A stretch of 64,000 nt of DNA, taken from the NCBI GenBank assembly GCA_022826725.1, contig JAJDUF010000012.1, positions 124,001-188,000 of the forward strand, written 5' to 3'. The notes under the pieces were generated by a model. It was not told where the DNA came from. It did not search any database and saw only the letters and a list, made by a program, of their open reading frames with translations. This stretch comes from Chloroflexota bacterium (GTDB lineage: Bacteria; Chloroflexota; UBA11872; UBA12225; JAJDUF01). Positions 57,448-64,000 of this stretch are shown here, in pieces (position 1 is the first letter of the stretch; each line of letters starts with the position of its first letter). The translations under genes were made by a program, and so were the position numbers.

Positions 57448-59229
57448 GTGCGTCTCTCTCGTCTTTTCGGCCGTACCCAGCGCGAAGTCCCGGCCGATAC
57501 CGATACCATCAGCCACCAATTGATGCTCCGTGCGGGCCTCATTCAGCAGCTCGCCGCCGGCGTGTACAGCCTGCTCCCGCTGGCGCTGCAAGTAGAGCAG
57601 AAGATCGGTCAGATCATCCGCGAAGAGATGAATGCCGCAGGTGGCCAAGAGCTGCTGATGCCGGTGGTGCAGCCTATCGAGCTGTGGCGCGAAAGCGGGC
57701 GCGATACGGTCATGGGCGATGTCCTGTTTCGCCTGCGGGATCGCCGCGAGCGGCTGCTGTGCCTCGGACCGACGCACGAGGAGGTGATTACCGACTTGGT
57801 GCGGCGCACGGTGCGTAGCTATCGGGACTTGCCGTTGCGGCTCTACCAGATTCAGACGAAGTTCCGCGACGAGCCGCGCTCGCGCGCGGGCCTGATCCGC
57901 GGGCGCGAGTTCTCCATGAAGGACTTGTATTCGTTCGACACCGACGAGGCGGCGATGGACCGCTCCTACCGAGCCATGTACCGCGCTTACCAGCGTATCT
58001 TTGCCCGCTGCGGTCTCTCCACGATCCCGGTGGAGGCCGATAGTGGTGCCATCGGGGGCAAGGAGAGCGTCGAGTTCATCATGCTTGCGGACAGTGGGGA
58101 AGACCAGATCGTGCGTTGCGCCGGTTGCGACTACGCCGCCAACCTGGAGCGGGCGGAGTTTTTCCGCGAGGTGGATGACGAGCCGCCGGAGCCGCTCGAA
58201 GAGGTCGAGACCCCGGGTGTCAAGACGATTGAGGACCTGGCCACCTTCCTCGACGTTCCCCAAAGCCGCACGCTGAAGGCGGTGTTCTATAGCTGCACCC
58301 GTGCCCGTGAAGACGGTACCGGTGTGACCGAGCCGGAGCTGGTGTTCGTGGCGATCCGCGGCGATATTCCGGTCAACGAGATCAAGCTCATCAACGCGCT
58401 CAAGTGCGTAGACCTATGGCTGGCGACCGACGAGGAAGTACAGCAGGCGGGACTGGTGGCCGGGTCGGCGTCGCCCGTCGGCTTAGATGGCGTGCGCGTG
58501 GTCGTGGACCGCTCGGTTCCGGAGGCCGGTAATCTGGTGGCGGGCGCCAATCGCCCGGACATGCACCTCCGCAACGTGTACTACGGCCGCGACTACACGG
58601 CCGATATGGTGGTGGACATCGGCTCCGCTCGGCCCGGCGACCGCTGCGTACACTGCGACGGCACGCTGACGTTAGCGCGCGGCATCGAGGTGGGCCACGT
58701 CTTCAAGCTGGGACTGGTCTACAGTGAGCGGATGGGTGCGCGGTACCTGGGCACGGACGGCGTGGAGCAGCCCATGTATATGGGCTGCTACGGCATCGGC
58801 CACACGCGGATGATCGCCTCGGCCATCGAGCAGAGTCATGACGACGAAGGGATCGTCTGGCCGGCGCCGATTGCGCCCTACGACGTGCATCTGGTCGGCC
58901 TGAACCTGAATCGCAAGCCGGTGGCTGCCGCGGCCGAGCAGCTCTACGCGGACTTGCAGGCCGCCGGCCTCTCCGTGCTCTTCGATGATCGCGCCGAAAG
59001 CCCGGGGGTCAAGTTCAATGACGCCGACCTGCTCGGGATGCCCCTCCGTCTGACGGTCAGCCCCCGCAATCTGAAGCAGCAGGCCGTCGAGTTCAAGCGC
59101 CGCGCCGAAGATGAGACGTGGCTCGTGCCGCTCGACGAAACCCCGGCGGCAGCGCGGGCAGAGCTACGGGCGCAGTGCGATGCGGCGCTGGCCGCCGCGG
59201 CCGCCGCCGGGCCGCCGTTGAGTGACTGA
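57448..59229 (+). CDS. proS: Proline--tRNA ligase (bacterial type with editing domain)
   Basis: 593 residues from GTG 57448 behind GGGGGAAA. Class II motif 1 AAGVYSLLPLALQVEQKIGQIIREEMNAAGGQELLMP, motif 2 QIQTKFRDEPRSRAGLIRGREFSMKDLYSF, the INS editing domain (about 225-385, including GVKTIEDLATFLDVPQSRTLKAVFY), motif 3 GCYGIGHTRMIAS and a C-terminal anticodon domain (LVGLNLNRKPVAAAAEQLYADLQAAGLSVLFDDRAESPGVKF). The next gene starts at its stop codon. A TATGAT (57359-57364) may be its -10. Confidence 0.96.
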   Translation: MRLSRLFGRTQREVPADTDTISHQLMLRAGLIQQLAAGVYSLLPLALQVEQKIGQIIREEMNAAGGQELLMPVVQPIELWRESGRDTVMGDVLFRLRDRRERLLCLGPTHEEVITDLVRRTVRSYRDLPLRLYQIQTKFRDEPRSRAGLIRGREFSMKDLYSFDTDEAAMDRSYRAMYRAYQRIFARCGLSTIPVEADSGAIGGKESVEFIMLADSGEDQIVRCAGCDYAANLERAEFFREVDDEPPEPLEEVETPGVKTIEDLATFLDVPQSRTLKAVFYSCTRAREDGTGVTEPELVFVAIRGDIPVNEIKLINALKCVDLWLATDEEVQQAGLVAGSASPVGLDGVRVVVDRSVPEAGNLVAGANRPDMHLRNVYYGRDYTADMVVDIGSARPGDRCVHCDGTLTLARGIEVGHVFKLGLVYSERMGARYLGTDGVEQPMYMGCYGIGHTRMIASAIEQSHDDEGIVWPAPIAPYDVHLVGLNLNRKPVAAAAEQLYADLQAAGLSVLFDDRAESPGVKFNDADLLGMPLRLTVSPRNLKQQAVEFKRRAEDETWLVPLDETPAAARAELRAQCDAALAAAAAAGPPLSD

Positions 59230-60305
59230 TGGCCGGTACTACTCGCCCGCTCCGCATTGCCGTCACCGGCGTTGGCTCGTTCACGCAGCGCGTCATCCTG
59301 CCGGGGTTGGCGGCGTGCGCGGCCGCCGAGGTGGTGGCGCTGTTCGGACCGACCCGCGACAAGACGGAGCGCATTGCCGCACAGTACGGGGTGGGCGCCG
59401 TATACGACGATTATGTCGAGCTAATGGCACAGACGCCGCTCGACGCGGTGTTCGTAGCCACACCCAACGACACCCATCACCCGCTGGTCATGGCGGCCCT
59501 GGAGCGCGGCTTGGCGGTGGCGTGCGAGAAGCCGCTGGCGCTGACGGTGGCCCAAGCACGCGAGATGCATGTGGCGGCCACACAACGGGGCGTGCCGACG
59601 GCGGTCAACTTCTCGTATCGTTCGAGCACATCCTACCGGCAGATAGTCCAACTTCTCGCTTCCGGGGAGCTAGGCTCGATTTATCACTTCAGCATTCTGT
59701 TTCTCCAGGGCGTGAGGGCCGACCCGGCGCTCCCAATCGCCTGGCGGATGCAGGCAGAGCGCGGCGGCGGCACGGTGCTGGACATCGGGACACACGTGCT
59801 CGACCTCTTGCGCTGGTGGTTTGGTGATATCGCCGCCGTGTGCGCGAATTCGGAGATCGTGGTGGGCGAGCGAAGCCTGCCGCAGGGCGGCCGCGCGCGG
59901 GTCACCGCCGACGACACGGCCTCCTGTCTCGTGCGCTTGCAGAACGGCGTGACCGGGGTGGTGCAGCTGAGCCAGGTGGCGCACGGTCGGCAGACCTACC
60001 GACACGTTGCCCTCTACGGCAGCGCGGGGAGTGCCATGGCGATTGACGAGCGCCAGGGTCCGTCGGAGGTACACTTTGCCGAGCCGGGTGGTAGCTTCAG
60101 GCTGCTCCCGCCGCCCCCCGCGCTGGAGGTCAGCTTTGACGAGTATCCGGCTTTCCATCTCGCGCGTATCGTGCGTACACTACAAGGTGAGCCTACCGAC
60201 TTCCCGACCTTTGCCGATGGCCTCTGGGCACAGGAGGCAGCCGAGGCGGTGCAGGTTTCGTCTCGGGAGCGCCGCTGGGTCGAGCTAGCACAGGATATGG
60301 GGTGA
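59229..60305 (+). CDS. Gfo/Idh/MocA-family oxidoreductase
   Basis: 358 residues; its ATG shares one base with the proS stop (TGATG). LRIAVTGVGSFTQRVILPGLAAC is the NAD(P) loop (GVGSF form), ALERGLAVACEKPLALTVAQAREM holds the EKP motif, and GGGTVLDIGTHVLDLLRWWFGD has the catalytic Asp-x3-His. It acts on an unknown sugar or cyclitol. Coupling to proS looks fortuitous for function but indicates co-transcription. Confidence 0.87.
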   Translation: MAGTTRPLRIAVTGVGSFTQRVILPGLAACAAAEVVALFGPTRDKTERIAAQYGVGAVYDDYVELMAQTPLDAVFVATPNDTHHPLVMAALERGLAVACEKPLALTVAQAREMHVAATQRGVPTAVNFSYRSSTSYRQIVQLLASGELGSIYHFSILFLQGVRADPALPIAWRMQAERGGGTVLDIGTHVLDLLRWWFGDIAAVCANSEIVVGERSLPQGGRARVTADDTASCLVRLQNGVTGVVQLSQVAHGRQTYRHVALYGSAGSAMAIDERQGPSEVHFAEPGGSFRLLPPPPALEVSFDEYPAFHLARIVRTLQGEPTDFPTFADGLWAQEAAEAVQVSSRERRWVELAQDMG

Positions 60306-60312
60306 GGTGACG

Positions 60313-60369
60313 CGCCAGAGCCGCACCCTCCAATACCTCCGGTAGGGATATGATGGTGCGGCTCTGGCG
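60313..60369 (+). promoter_or_regulatory. 15-bp perfect inverted repeat around a -10 and operator-like site before the copper chaperone gene
   Basis: CGCCAGAGCCGCACC (60313-60327) is exactly complementary to GGTGCGGCTCTGGCG (60355-60369). The 27-nt loop holds the near-palindrome ATACCT-CCGGT-AGGGAT and a TATGAT -10 (60349-60354). It may terminate the upstream transcript, regulate the chaperone gene, or both. There is no T-run. Confidence 0.45.
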
Positions 60370-60411
60370 TGTCAGGCGGTAGCAGTCCGCCAACGGAGAG
60401 GACAAAGACCA

Positions 60412-60639
60412 ATGGCCACGACCGAACTCGACGTGCCGGACATTTCGTGCGACCACTGCGCGAGCGCGATCAGGCAGGCGTTGACGCCGCAGCCGGGGAT
60501 CGCCGCGGTGCAGGTGGACGTTGCCGGGAAGCGCGTCACCGTGGAGTATGACGAGCGCCTGCTGGCCCTCACGCGCATCGAGGCACTGCTCGATGAGGAG
60601 GGCTACCCGGTCGAGAGCGCCGCCGGCTCGGTAGCATGA
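60412..60639 (+). CDS. copZ: Copper chaperone-like HMA-domain protein
   Basis: 75 residues with the heavy-metal-associated fold: TELDVPDISCDHCASAIRQAL, where C-D-H-C is the metal-binding CxxC loop, then VQVDVAGKRVTVEYD and IEALLDEEGYPVE. It is likely a cytoplasmic Cu(I) carrier. No copper ATPase is adjacent. Its stop overlaps the lspA start (ATGATGA). Confidence 0.85.
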   Translation: MATTELDVPDISCDHCASAIRQALTPQPGIAAVQVDVAGKRVTVEYDERLLALTRIEALLDEEGYPVESAAGSVA

Positions 60640-61187
60640 TGAGCGATATGGTGCCCGCCACCCAGCAGCCGGCGGCCAGCGAGGTTGGCGCGTCGGTCGC
60701 GGCGCCAGCGTGGGACTCGGCGGCCAGACGCTACGGGTTTCTGATCGTCGCCGCCGCGACCCTGTGCCTGTTGGACCAGCTGACCAAATACATCATCACC
60801 GTCACGATTGGCCCGGCCGGCGCCGACCCCGGCCGGGAGATCGTCGTCGTGCCGGGGTTCATAATTCTCCGTTACATAGAAAACACGGGGATGGCCTTTG
60901 GCCTGTTCCGTGAGCTGGGGGACTTCTTTATTCCGATAGCCCTCGCTATTATGACGGCGGTGTTGTTCTACTACCGGGCGCTGCGTGGTCGCGCGTTCCT
61001 GCTCCGCACTGCCTTGGCGCTCCAGATGGGCGGCGCCCTCGGCAACCTGCTCGACCGCGTGCGGTTGGGTTACGTCGTGGACTTCATCGCGGTGCCGGGG
61101 TTCAGCGTCTTCAACCTGGCCGACAGCGCCATCACCGTAGGCGTGACTGTGCTGATCCTGCTCTTGCTGTTCCGGCCAGACGGCTGA
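60636..61187 (+). CDS. lspA: Lipoprotein signal peptidase II
   Basis: 183 residues, four membrane segments. Cleaves signal peptides of diacylglyceryl prolipoproteins. CLLDQLTKYIITVTI is the conserved first segment with DQxTK, IENTGMAFGLF the NxGxAFG box, and the catalytic Asp pair lies in GNLLDRVRLGYVVDFI and FNLADSAI. A 30-residue Ala-rich cytoplasmic N-terminus precedes the core. Overlaps copZ by 4 nt. Confidence 0.95.
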   Translation: MMSDMVPATQQPAASEVGASVAAPAWDSAARRYGFLIVAAATLCLLDQLTKYIITVTIGPAGADPGREIVVVPGFIILRYIENTGMAFGLFRELGDFFIPIALAIMTAVLFYYRALRGRAFLLRTALALQMGGALGNLLDRVRLGYVVDFIAVPGFSVFNLADSAITVGVTVLILLLLFRPDG

Positions 61188-61209
61188 GAGGGCAGCCCGG
61201 CACGCTCCC

Positions 61210-61452
61210 CTACCGCTGCCACGCTAGGCGCAGCAGCCATGCTCCGACCGAGATGAGCAGCACGATGGCGAGGATGGGGCGTGGTCCCGGCAGTGGCAAG
61301 CCGGGCATGACGAGGACGAGGCCCAGTCCCAACAACACGACCCCGATGGCCGTGAGCAACCATTGCAAGAGTGGTCGTCGCCAGGTAGACCGCCCTTCAG
61401 CGTCGTCGCCCTCGTCCGGCTCGTCCCAGGGGTCTTCCTCAAGATAGGCCAC
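61210..61452 (-). CDS. Small two-segment membrane protein
   Basis: 80 residues: an acidic N-terminus (YLEEDPWDEPDEGDDAEGR), then WLLTAIGVVLLGLGLVLVM, a PGLPLPGPRP turn and ILAIVLLISVGAWLLRLAW. It resembles small bacterial PGPGW-type membrane proteins in layout. It converges on lspA. Function unknown. Confidence 0.55.
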   Translation of the reverse strand: MAYLEEDPWDEPDEGDDAEGRSTWRRPLLQWLLTAIGVVLLGLGLVLVMPGLPLPGPRPILAIVLLISVGAWLLRLAWQR

Positions 61453-61572
61453 GATGCTTCTGCCAGTGCGGTTGCCGCCGGGCGGCCTCGCCCTGCGCCC
61501 CCACGGCTTAACCCGTACCTACCCCATCCAGGGAAGGGGCCGGGCGTTAAGTGCGGTGCCTCCACGCCGCGG

Positions 61573-62532
61573 TTAGCCGGCGGCGGCCGGGGCGGCGTGG
61601 GCGGCCTCGTGGCGCATTGCCTCGATGTACTTCTCTGCCGCCAGTGCGGCCGTGGTCGCGTCCCCAACGGCCGTCGTGACCTGCTTGGCGAGCTGCTCGC
61701 GGATGTCTCCGGCGGCGTAGACGCCGGGGATAGAGCTTTCCATGAGGCTGTTCGTGACGAGGTAGCCGGCCTCGGTGTGCTCGATGTGGTCGCGGAAGAT
61801 GTTGCTGTTCGGTGTGAAGCCGATGAAGATGAACACCGCGCCCACGTCGAGGCGCCGGGTGCTCCCGTCCTTGACGTTACGCAAGGTGACATTCTCGACC
61901 CGCTGATCGCCGCCGATCTCATCCACGACCGTATCCCAGATCACCTCGGCGTTCGGCTGGGCAAAGAGGCGCTCCTGGATGATCTTCTGCGCCCGTAGCT
62001 CGTCGCGCCGGTGAATGACATAGAGCTTACGGGCGTACTTCGTCAGATAGGTGCCTTCCTCGACGGCAGCGTCGCCACCGCCGACGACGGCAATGTCCTG
62101 GCCCTCGAAGAAGGGTCCGTCGCACACGGCGCAGTACGAGACACCGCGGGCACTCAGGCGCTCCTCGCCCGGTACGTCCAGCTTCCGGGGGTTGCCACCG
62201 GCGGTCACGATCACCGCCGGCGCGCGGTAGGTGGCTTCCTCGCCGACGACGATGTGCCGGTCGCCCTCCGAGTAGATTTCGAGCGCGAGGTCGGGGATGA
62301 TCTCGGCGCCGAACTTGCGGGCGTGGGACTCGAACTTGGCCGCCAAGTCCGGGCCGGTGATGCTCAGGAAGCCGGGATAATCCTCGACCATATCGGTGTT
62401 GAGGATTTCGCCACCGGGGACACCCTTTTCCAAGATGCCGGTCTTCAGCTTCGCTCGTCCGCCGTACATGCCGGCACAGAGGCCGGCCGGGCCGGCGCCA
62501 ACGACGAGCAGGTCGTAGTCCATTGTGTTCAC
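61573..62532 (-). CDS. trxB: Thioredoxin reductase
   Basis: Reduces thioredoxin with NADPH through FAD and a redox disulfide. GTG 62532 is preferred because GGAGG lies nine bases upstream; ATG 62523 is the alternative. LLVVGAGPAGLCAGMYGGRA binds FAD, SYCAVCDGPFF carries the CxxC pair (ordinary Cys codons, not Sec), VVGGGDAAVEEGTYL binds NADPH, and VYAAGDIREQLAKQVTTAVGDATTAAL ends the FAD domain. 319 residues. Confidence 0.95.
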   Translation of the reverse strand: MNTMDYDLLVVGAGPAGLCAGMYGGRAKLKTGILEKGVPGGEILNTDMVEDYPGFLSITGPDLAAKFESHARKFGAEIIPDLALEIYSEGDRHIVVGEEATYRAPAVIVTAGGNPRKLDVPGEERLSARGVSYCAVCDGPFFEGQDIAVVGGGDAAVEEGTYLTKYARKLYVIHRRDELRAQKIIQERLFAQPNAEVIWDTVVDEIGGDQRVENVTLRNVKDGSTRRLDVGAVFIFIGFTPNSNIFRDHIEHTEAGYLVTNSLMESSIPGVYAAGDIREQLAKQVTTAVGDATTAALAAEKYIEAMRHEAAHAAPAAAG

Positions 62533-62660
62533 AGCGTGGTTCCTCCATGGAGTGGGGCGTAGCGTGCTGTAGCCCTCTAAACGGTTAAAGTATGCCACGC
62601 TCGCTTGACCGTTGGCCGTAGCCGCCGCCACACGATCGCCGGCATGGACTGTGTAGACAC

Positions 62661-63053
62661 ATGACTATCTCGCTAACCCAGACGAACCCTACCGACTGGA
62701 TTCACCTGGAGGGGATGGCCTTCTATGGCTATCACGGCGTTGATCCGGCCGAGCAGCAGCTTGGTCAGCGGTTCATCGTGGACCTCGCGGTGGCCTACGA
62801 TCTGCGCCGGGCCGGTGAGACCGATGATCTCCAAGATACGGTCAGTTATGCCCAGTTGTACCGCCTGACGCGCGATGTCGTGGAAGGGCCAAGCTGTCAA
62901 CTGCTGGAGGCGGTCGCCGCGCGCATCGCGGCGGCCGTGCTCGACCAAACGCCGGTGGCGGCGGTGCGGGTGCGCCTACGCAAGCCGGAAGTGCCGATCA
63001 AGGGCAGCATCCTCGCCGCCGCCGCCGTGGAGATCACCCGCTGGCGAGACTAG
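62661..63053 (+). CDS. folB: Dihydroneopterin aldolase
   Basis: 130 residues. DWIHLEGMAFYGYHGVDPAEQQLGQRFIVDLAV (conserved GYHGVxxxExxxGQxFxVD with the catalytic Glu and Tyr region), DTVSYAQLYRLTRDVVEGPSCQLLEAVAARIAAAVL and VRVRLRKPEVPIKGS with the catalytic Lys. Folate pathway enzyme. No Shine-Dalgarno is seen before ATG 62661. It diverges from trxB. Confidence 0.92.
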   Translation: MTISLTQTNPTDWIHLEGMAFYGYHGVDPAEQQLGQRFIVDLAVAYDLRRAGETDDLQDTVSYAQLYRLTRDVVEGPSCQLLEAVAARIAAAVLDQTPVAAVRVRLRKPEVPIKGSILAAAAVEITRWRD

Positions 63054-63056
63054 GTC

Positions 63057-63662
63057 TCACTCGTCTTCCGGTTCCGTTTTGTGGGCGATGTGCGCCCAGC
63101 GTTGCCGGAGCTTGGCGAGGCGTTGCTCGACCTCGGCCGGCGGTACGCCGCTCTTGCGCCAGTTGGCGCGCACGGCAGCCTCACGCTCGGCCCAGCCGTG
63201 TTCGGTGAACACGTTGCGCTCCTTGGTCGTGACCGCTGCGGCCGCAGCCGCACTACGCGGGCGCCAGTGGGCGATCAGCGCCGCTGCCGCTGCCGCGACC
63301 GAACCTTGTCCTTCCACCGTCAGCCAGACGCGGCATTTGCCGGGGTCCACCTGGGCCGTGACCGCCGCCACTGCGCCGGCATCGCGCATCGTGTCCCGAT
63401 TGTCCCGTTGCATCAGCGGCGCCCAGTTCGCCGGTCGCCAGAGCGGCTGTTCCCCGCTGGCTGGCGCGGCGGGTGGCCGGGCCTGGCGGTCCGTCGAGGG
63501 TGAAGCGGCTGCTGTCGCTCCTTGTAGGCCGAGCGAGTGTGCATCCTGCCGGGTAATCGTCAGGCCGCGCGCCGTGAAGAACGCCGCGGCCTCGCGGATG
63601 GCCGCCTCGGCCGGCCGATCGCAGAAGACTTGCAGCTCGCGGATGGCTGCGGAACTCGTCAT
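63057..63662 (-). CDS. Hypothetical protein
   Basis: 201 residues. No domain is recognised. A first part (IRELQVFCDRPAEAAIREAAAFFTARGLTITRQDAHSLGLQG) resembles an alpha-beta ligand-binding fold in outline. A Pro/Ala linker follows, then VWLTVEGQGSVAAAAAALIAHWRPRS and a basic helical C-terminus (ERNVFTEHGWAEREAAVRANWRKSGVPPAEVEQRLAKLRQRW). The next gene upstream on the same strand ends 54 nt before it. Confidence 0.6.
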   Translation of the reverse strand: MTSSAAIRELQVFCDRPAEAAIREAAAFFTARGLTITRQDAHSLGLQGATAAASPSTDRQARPPAAPASGEQPLWRPANWAPLMQRDNRDTMRDAGAVAAVTAQVDPGKCRVWLTVEGQGSVAAAAAALIAHWRPRSAAAAAAVTTKERNVFTEHGWAEREAAVRANWRKSGVPPAEVEQRLAKLRQRWAHIAHKTEPEDE

Positions 63663-63716
63663 GTCTGCTCTCGTCTGCTGCGCGGCAGCGGCAACACGGA
63701 GCGCCGCTGCCGCCGC

Positions 63717-64000
63717 TTACTCTTCGGGTGTCGCTTCCGGCGCCGGTTCGCTCGCGGGCATCGTCTCCTCAGACTGCCAGACCATCAAGGGTACTTCAAG
63801 CTGCGGCTCGTTGTCTACGAGCGCCACGAGCTTATAGAGACCGGCGCTGGGAAACGTCGTCCGCACCGTCAGGAACCACTCGTGTCCCTTGAAGGGTGTC
63901 ACCTCGACAACCAGTTGGTCGGTCGTGACTAGCGCGGCGCTCTCGGCATCAATCAGGCGCAAGTGGATGGTCCCCGTGCCGTGCCCCTTGATATTGCACC
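63717..64000 (-). CDS. C-terminal part of a protein cut by the window edge (DUF6941-like)
   Basis: The minus-strand frame is open to the right edge (94 codons visible). It reads ..NIKGHGTGTIHLRLIDAESAAL, then VVEVTPFKGHEWFLTVRTTFPSAGLYKLVALVDNEPQLEVPLMVW and an acidic Pro/Glu tail. The beta-rich pattern with PSAGLYKLVALVDNE..PLMVW resembles DUF6941-type proteins; the assignment is weak. Likely co-transcribed with the hypothetical gene downstream. Confidence 0.45.
   Translation of the reverse strand, partial: CNIKGHGTGTIHLRLIDAESAALVTTDQLVVEVTPFKGHEWFLTVRTTFPSAGLYKLVALVDNEPQLEVPLMVWQSEETMPASEPAPEATPEE

Noticed and set aside
62110-62150. Selenocysteine in thioredoxin reductase
   Set aside because: The redox motif is encoded by ordinary Cys codons (CAVCDG) with no UGA.

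Overview
The window is a GC-rich bacterial chromosome segment, most likely from Chloroflexota. That assignment is an inference from the long rpoB-rpoC pair with a coiled-coil insert in RpoC, the Uma2 (DUF820) paralogues, the actinobacterial-type inositol-phosphate synthase, the B12-dependent ribonucleotide reductase and the gene mix; no rRNA is present to confirm it. Genes are packed on both strands. Many short gaps hold GC-rich palindromes (cores such as CCCCTCTCC..GGAGAGGGG, GTCCCCCC..GGGGGGAC, ATTCCC..GGGAAT and GCGCAAC..GTTGCGC). The same palindromes also occur inside several reading frames.

Layout. 1-8 kb: J-domain/Ig-like protein (cut by the window edge), ino1, purM-purN, eno, a methyltransferase, and a small gene plus nucleotidyltransferase pair. 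8-14.4 kb: superoxide dismutase, a PLP aminotransferase and a GlcE-like flavoprotein, then class II ribonucleotide reductase nrdJ behind a promoter with two tandem NrdR boxes. 14.4-17.7 kb: a less GC-rich defence-like cassette of a DNA methyltransferase fused to an Mrr-like nuclease, a tandem DUF5343 protein and a TIGR02391 (Ymh-type) protein. 17.7-29.3 kb: metabolic genes, a membrane glycosyltransferase, an isolated csm4-csm5-like RAMP pair with no other cas genes, a sulfatase flanked by a Nudix gene and a remnant copy of that gene's start, and a Gfo/Idh oxidoreductase. 29.3-33.2 kb: an AtzG/GatC-like small protein, selD with an in-frame UGA at the catalytic codon, xseA-xseB and a Uma2 gene.

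33.3-47.4 kb is the information-processing core: rpoB-rpoC, tRNA-His next to hisS, a second Uma2 gene, and hisG translationally coupled to a HisS/HisZ-like gene. RpoC carries about 132 extra residues at the trigger-loop site, built largely from two extra copies of its own upstream segment. 47.4-64 kb: rluB-cmk-plsC with a 46-codon membrane ORF, galU and a GHMP kinase, a YesL-like membrane protein with an ABC ATPase, a third Uma2 gene, a stand-alone receiver, a Flp-type pilin, an internally deleted nucleoside hydrolase, proS with a Gfo/Idh gene, a copper chaperone with lspA, trxB, folB and two unassigned genes.

Several genes appear to be leaderless or to start at GTG/TTG. Leaderless candidates are the zinc-ribbon start of ino1, the aminotransferase and a leader ORF before xseA. 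The items most worth following are the selenocysteine-type selD, the RpoC trigger-loop duplication, the orphan csm4-csm5 pair and the three-gene methylase/nuclease cassette.
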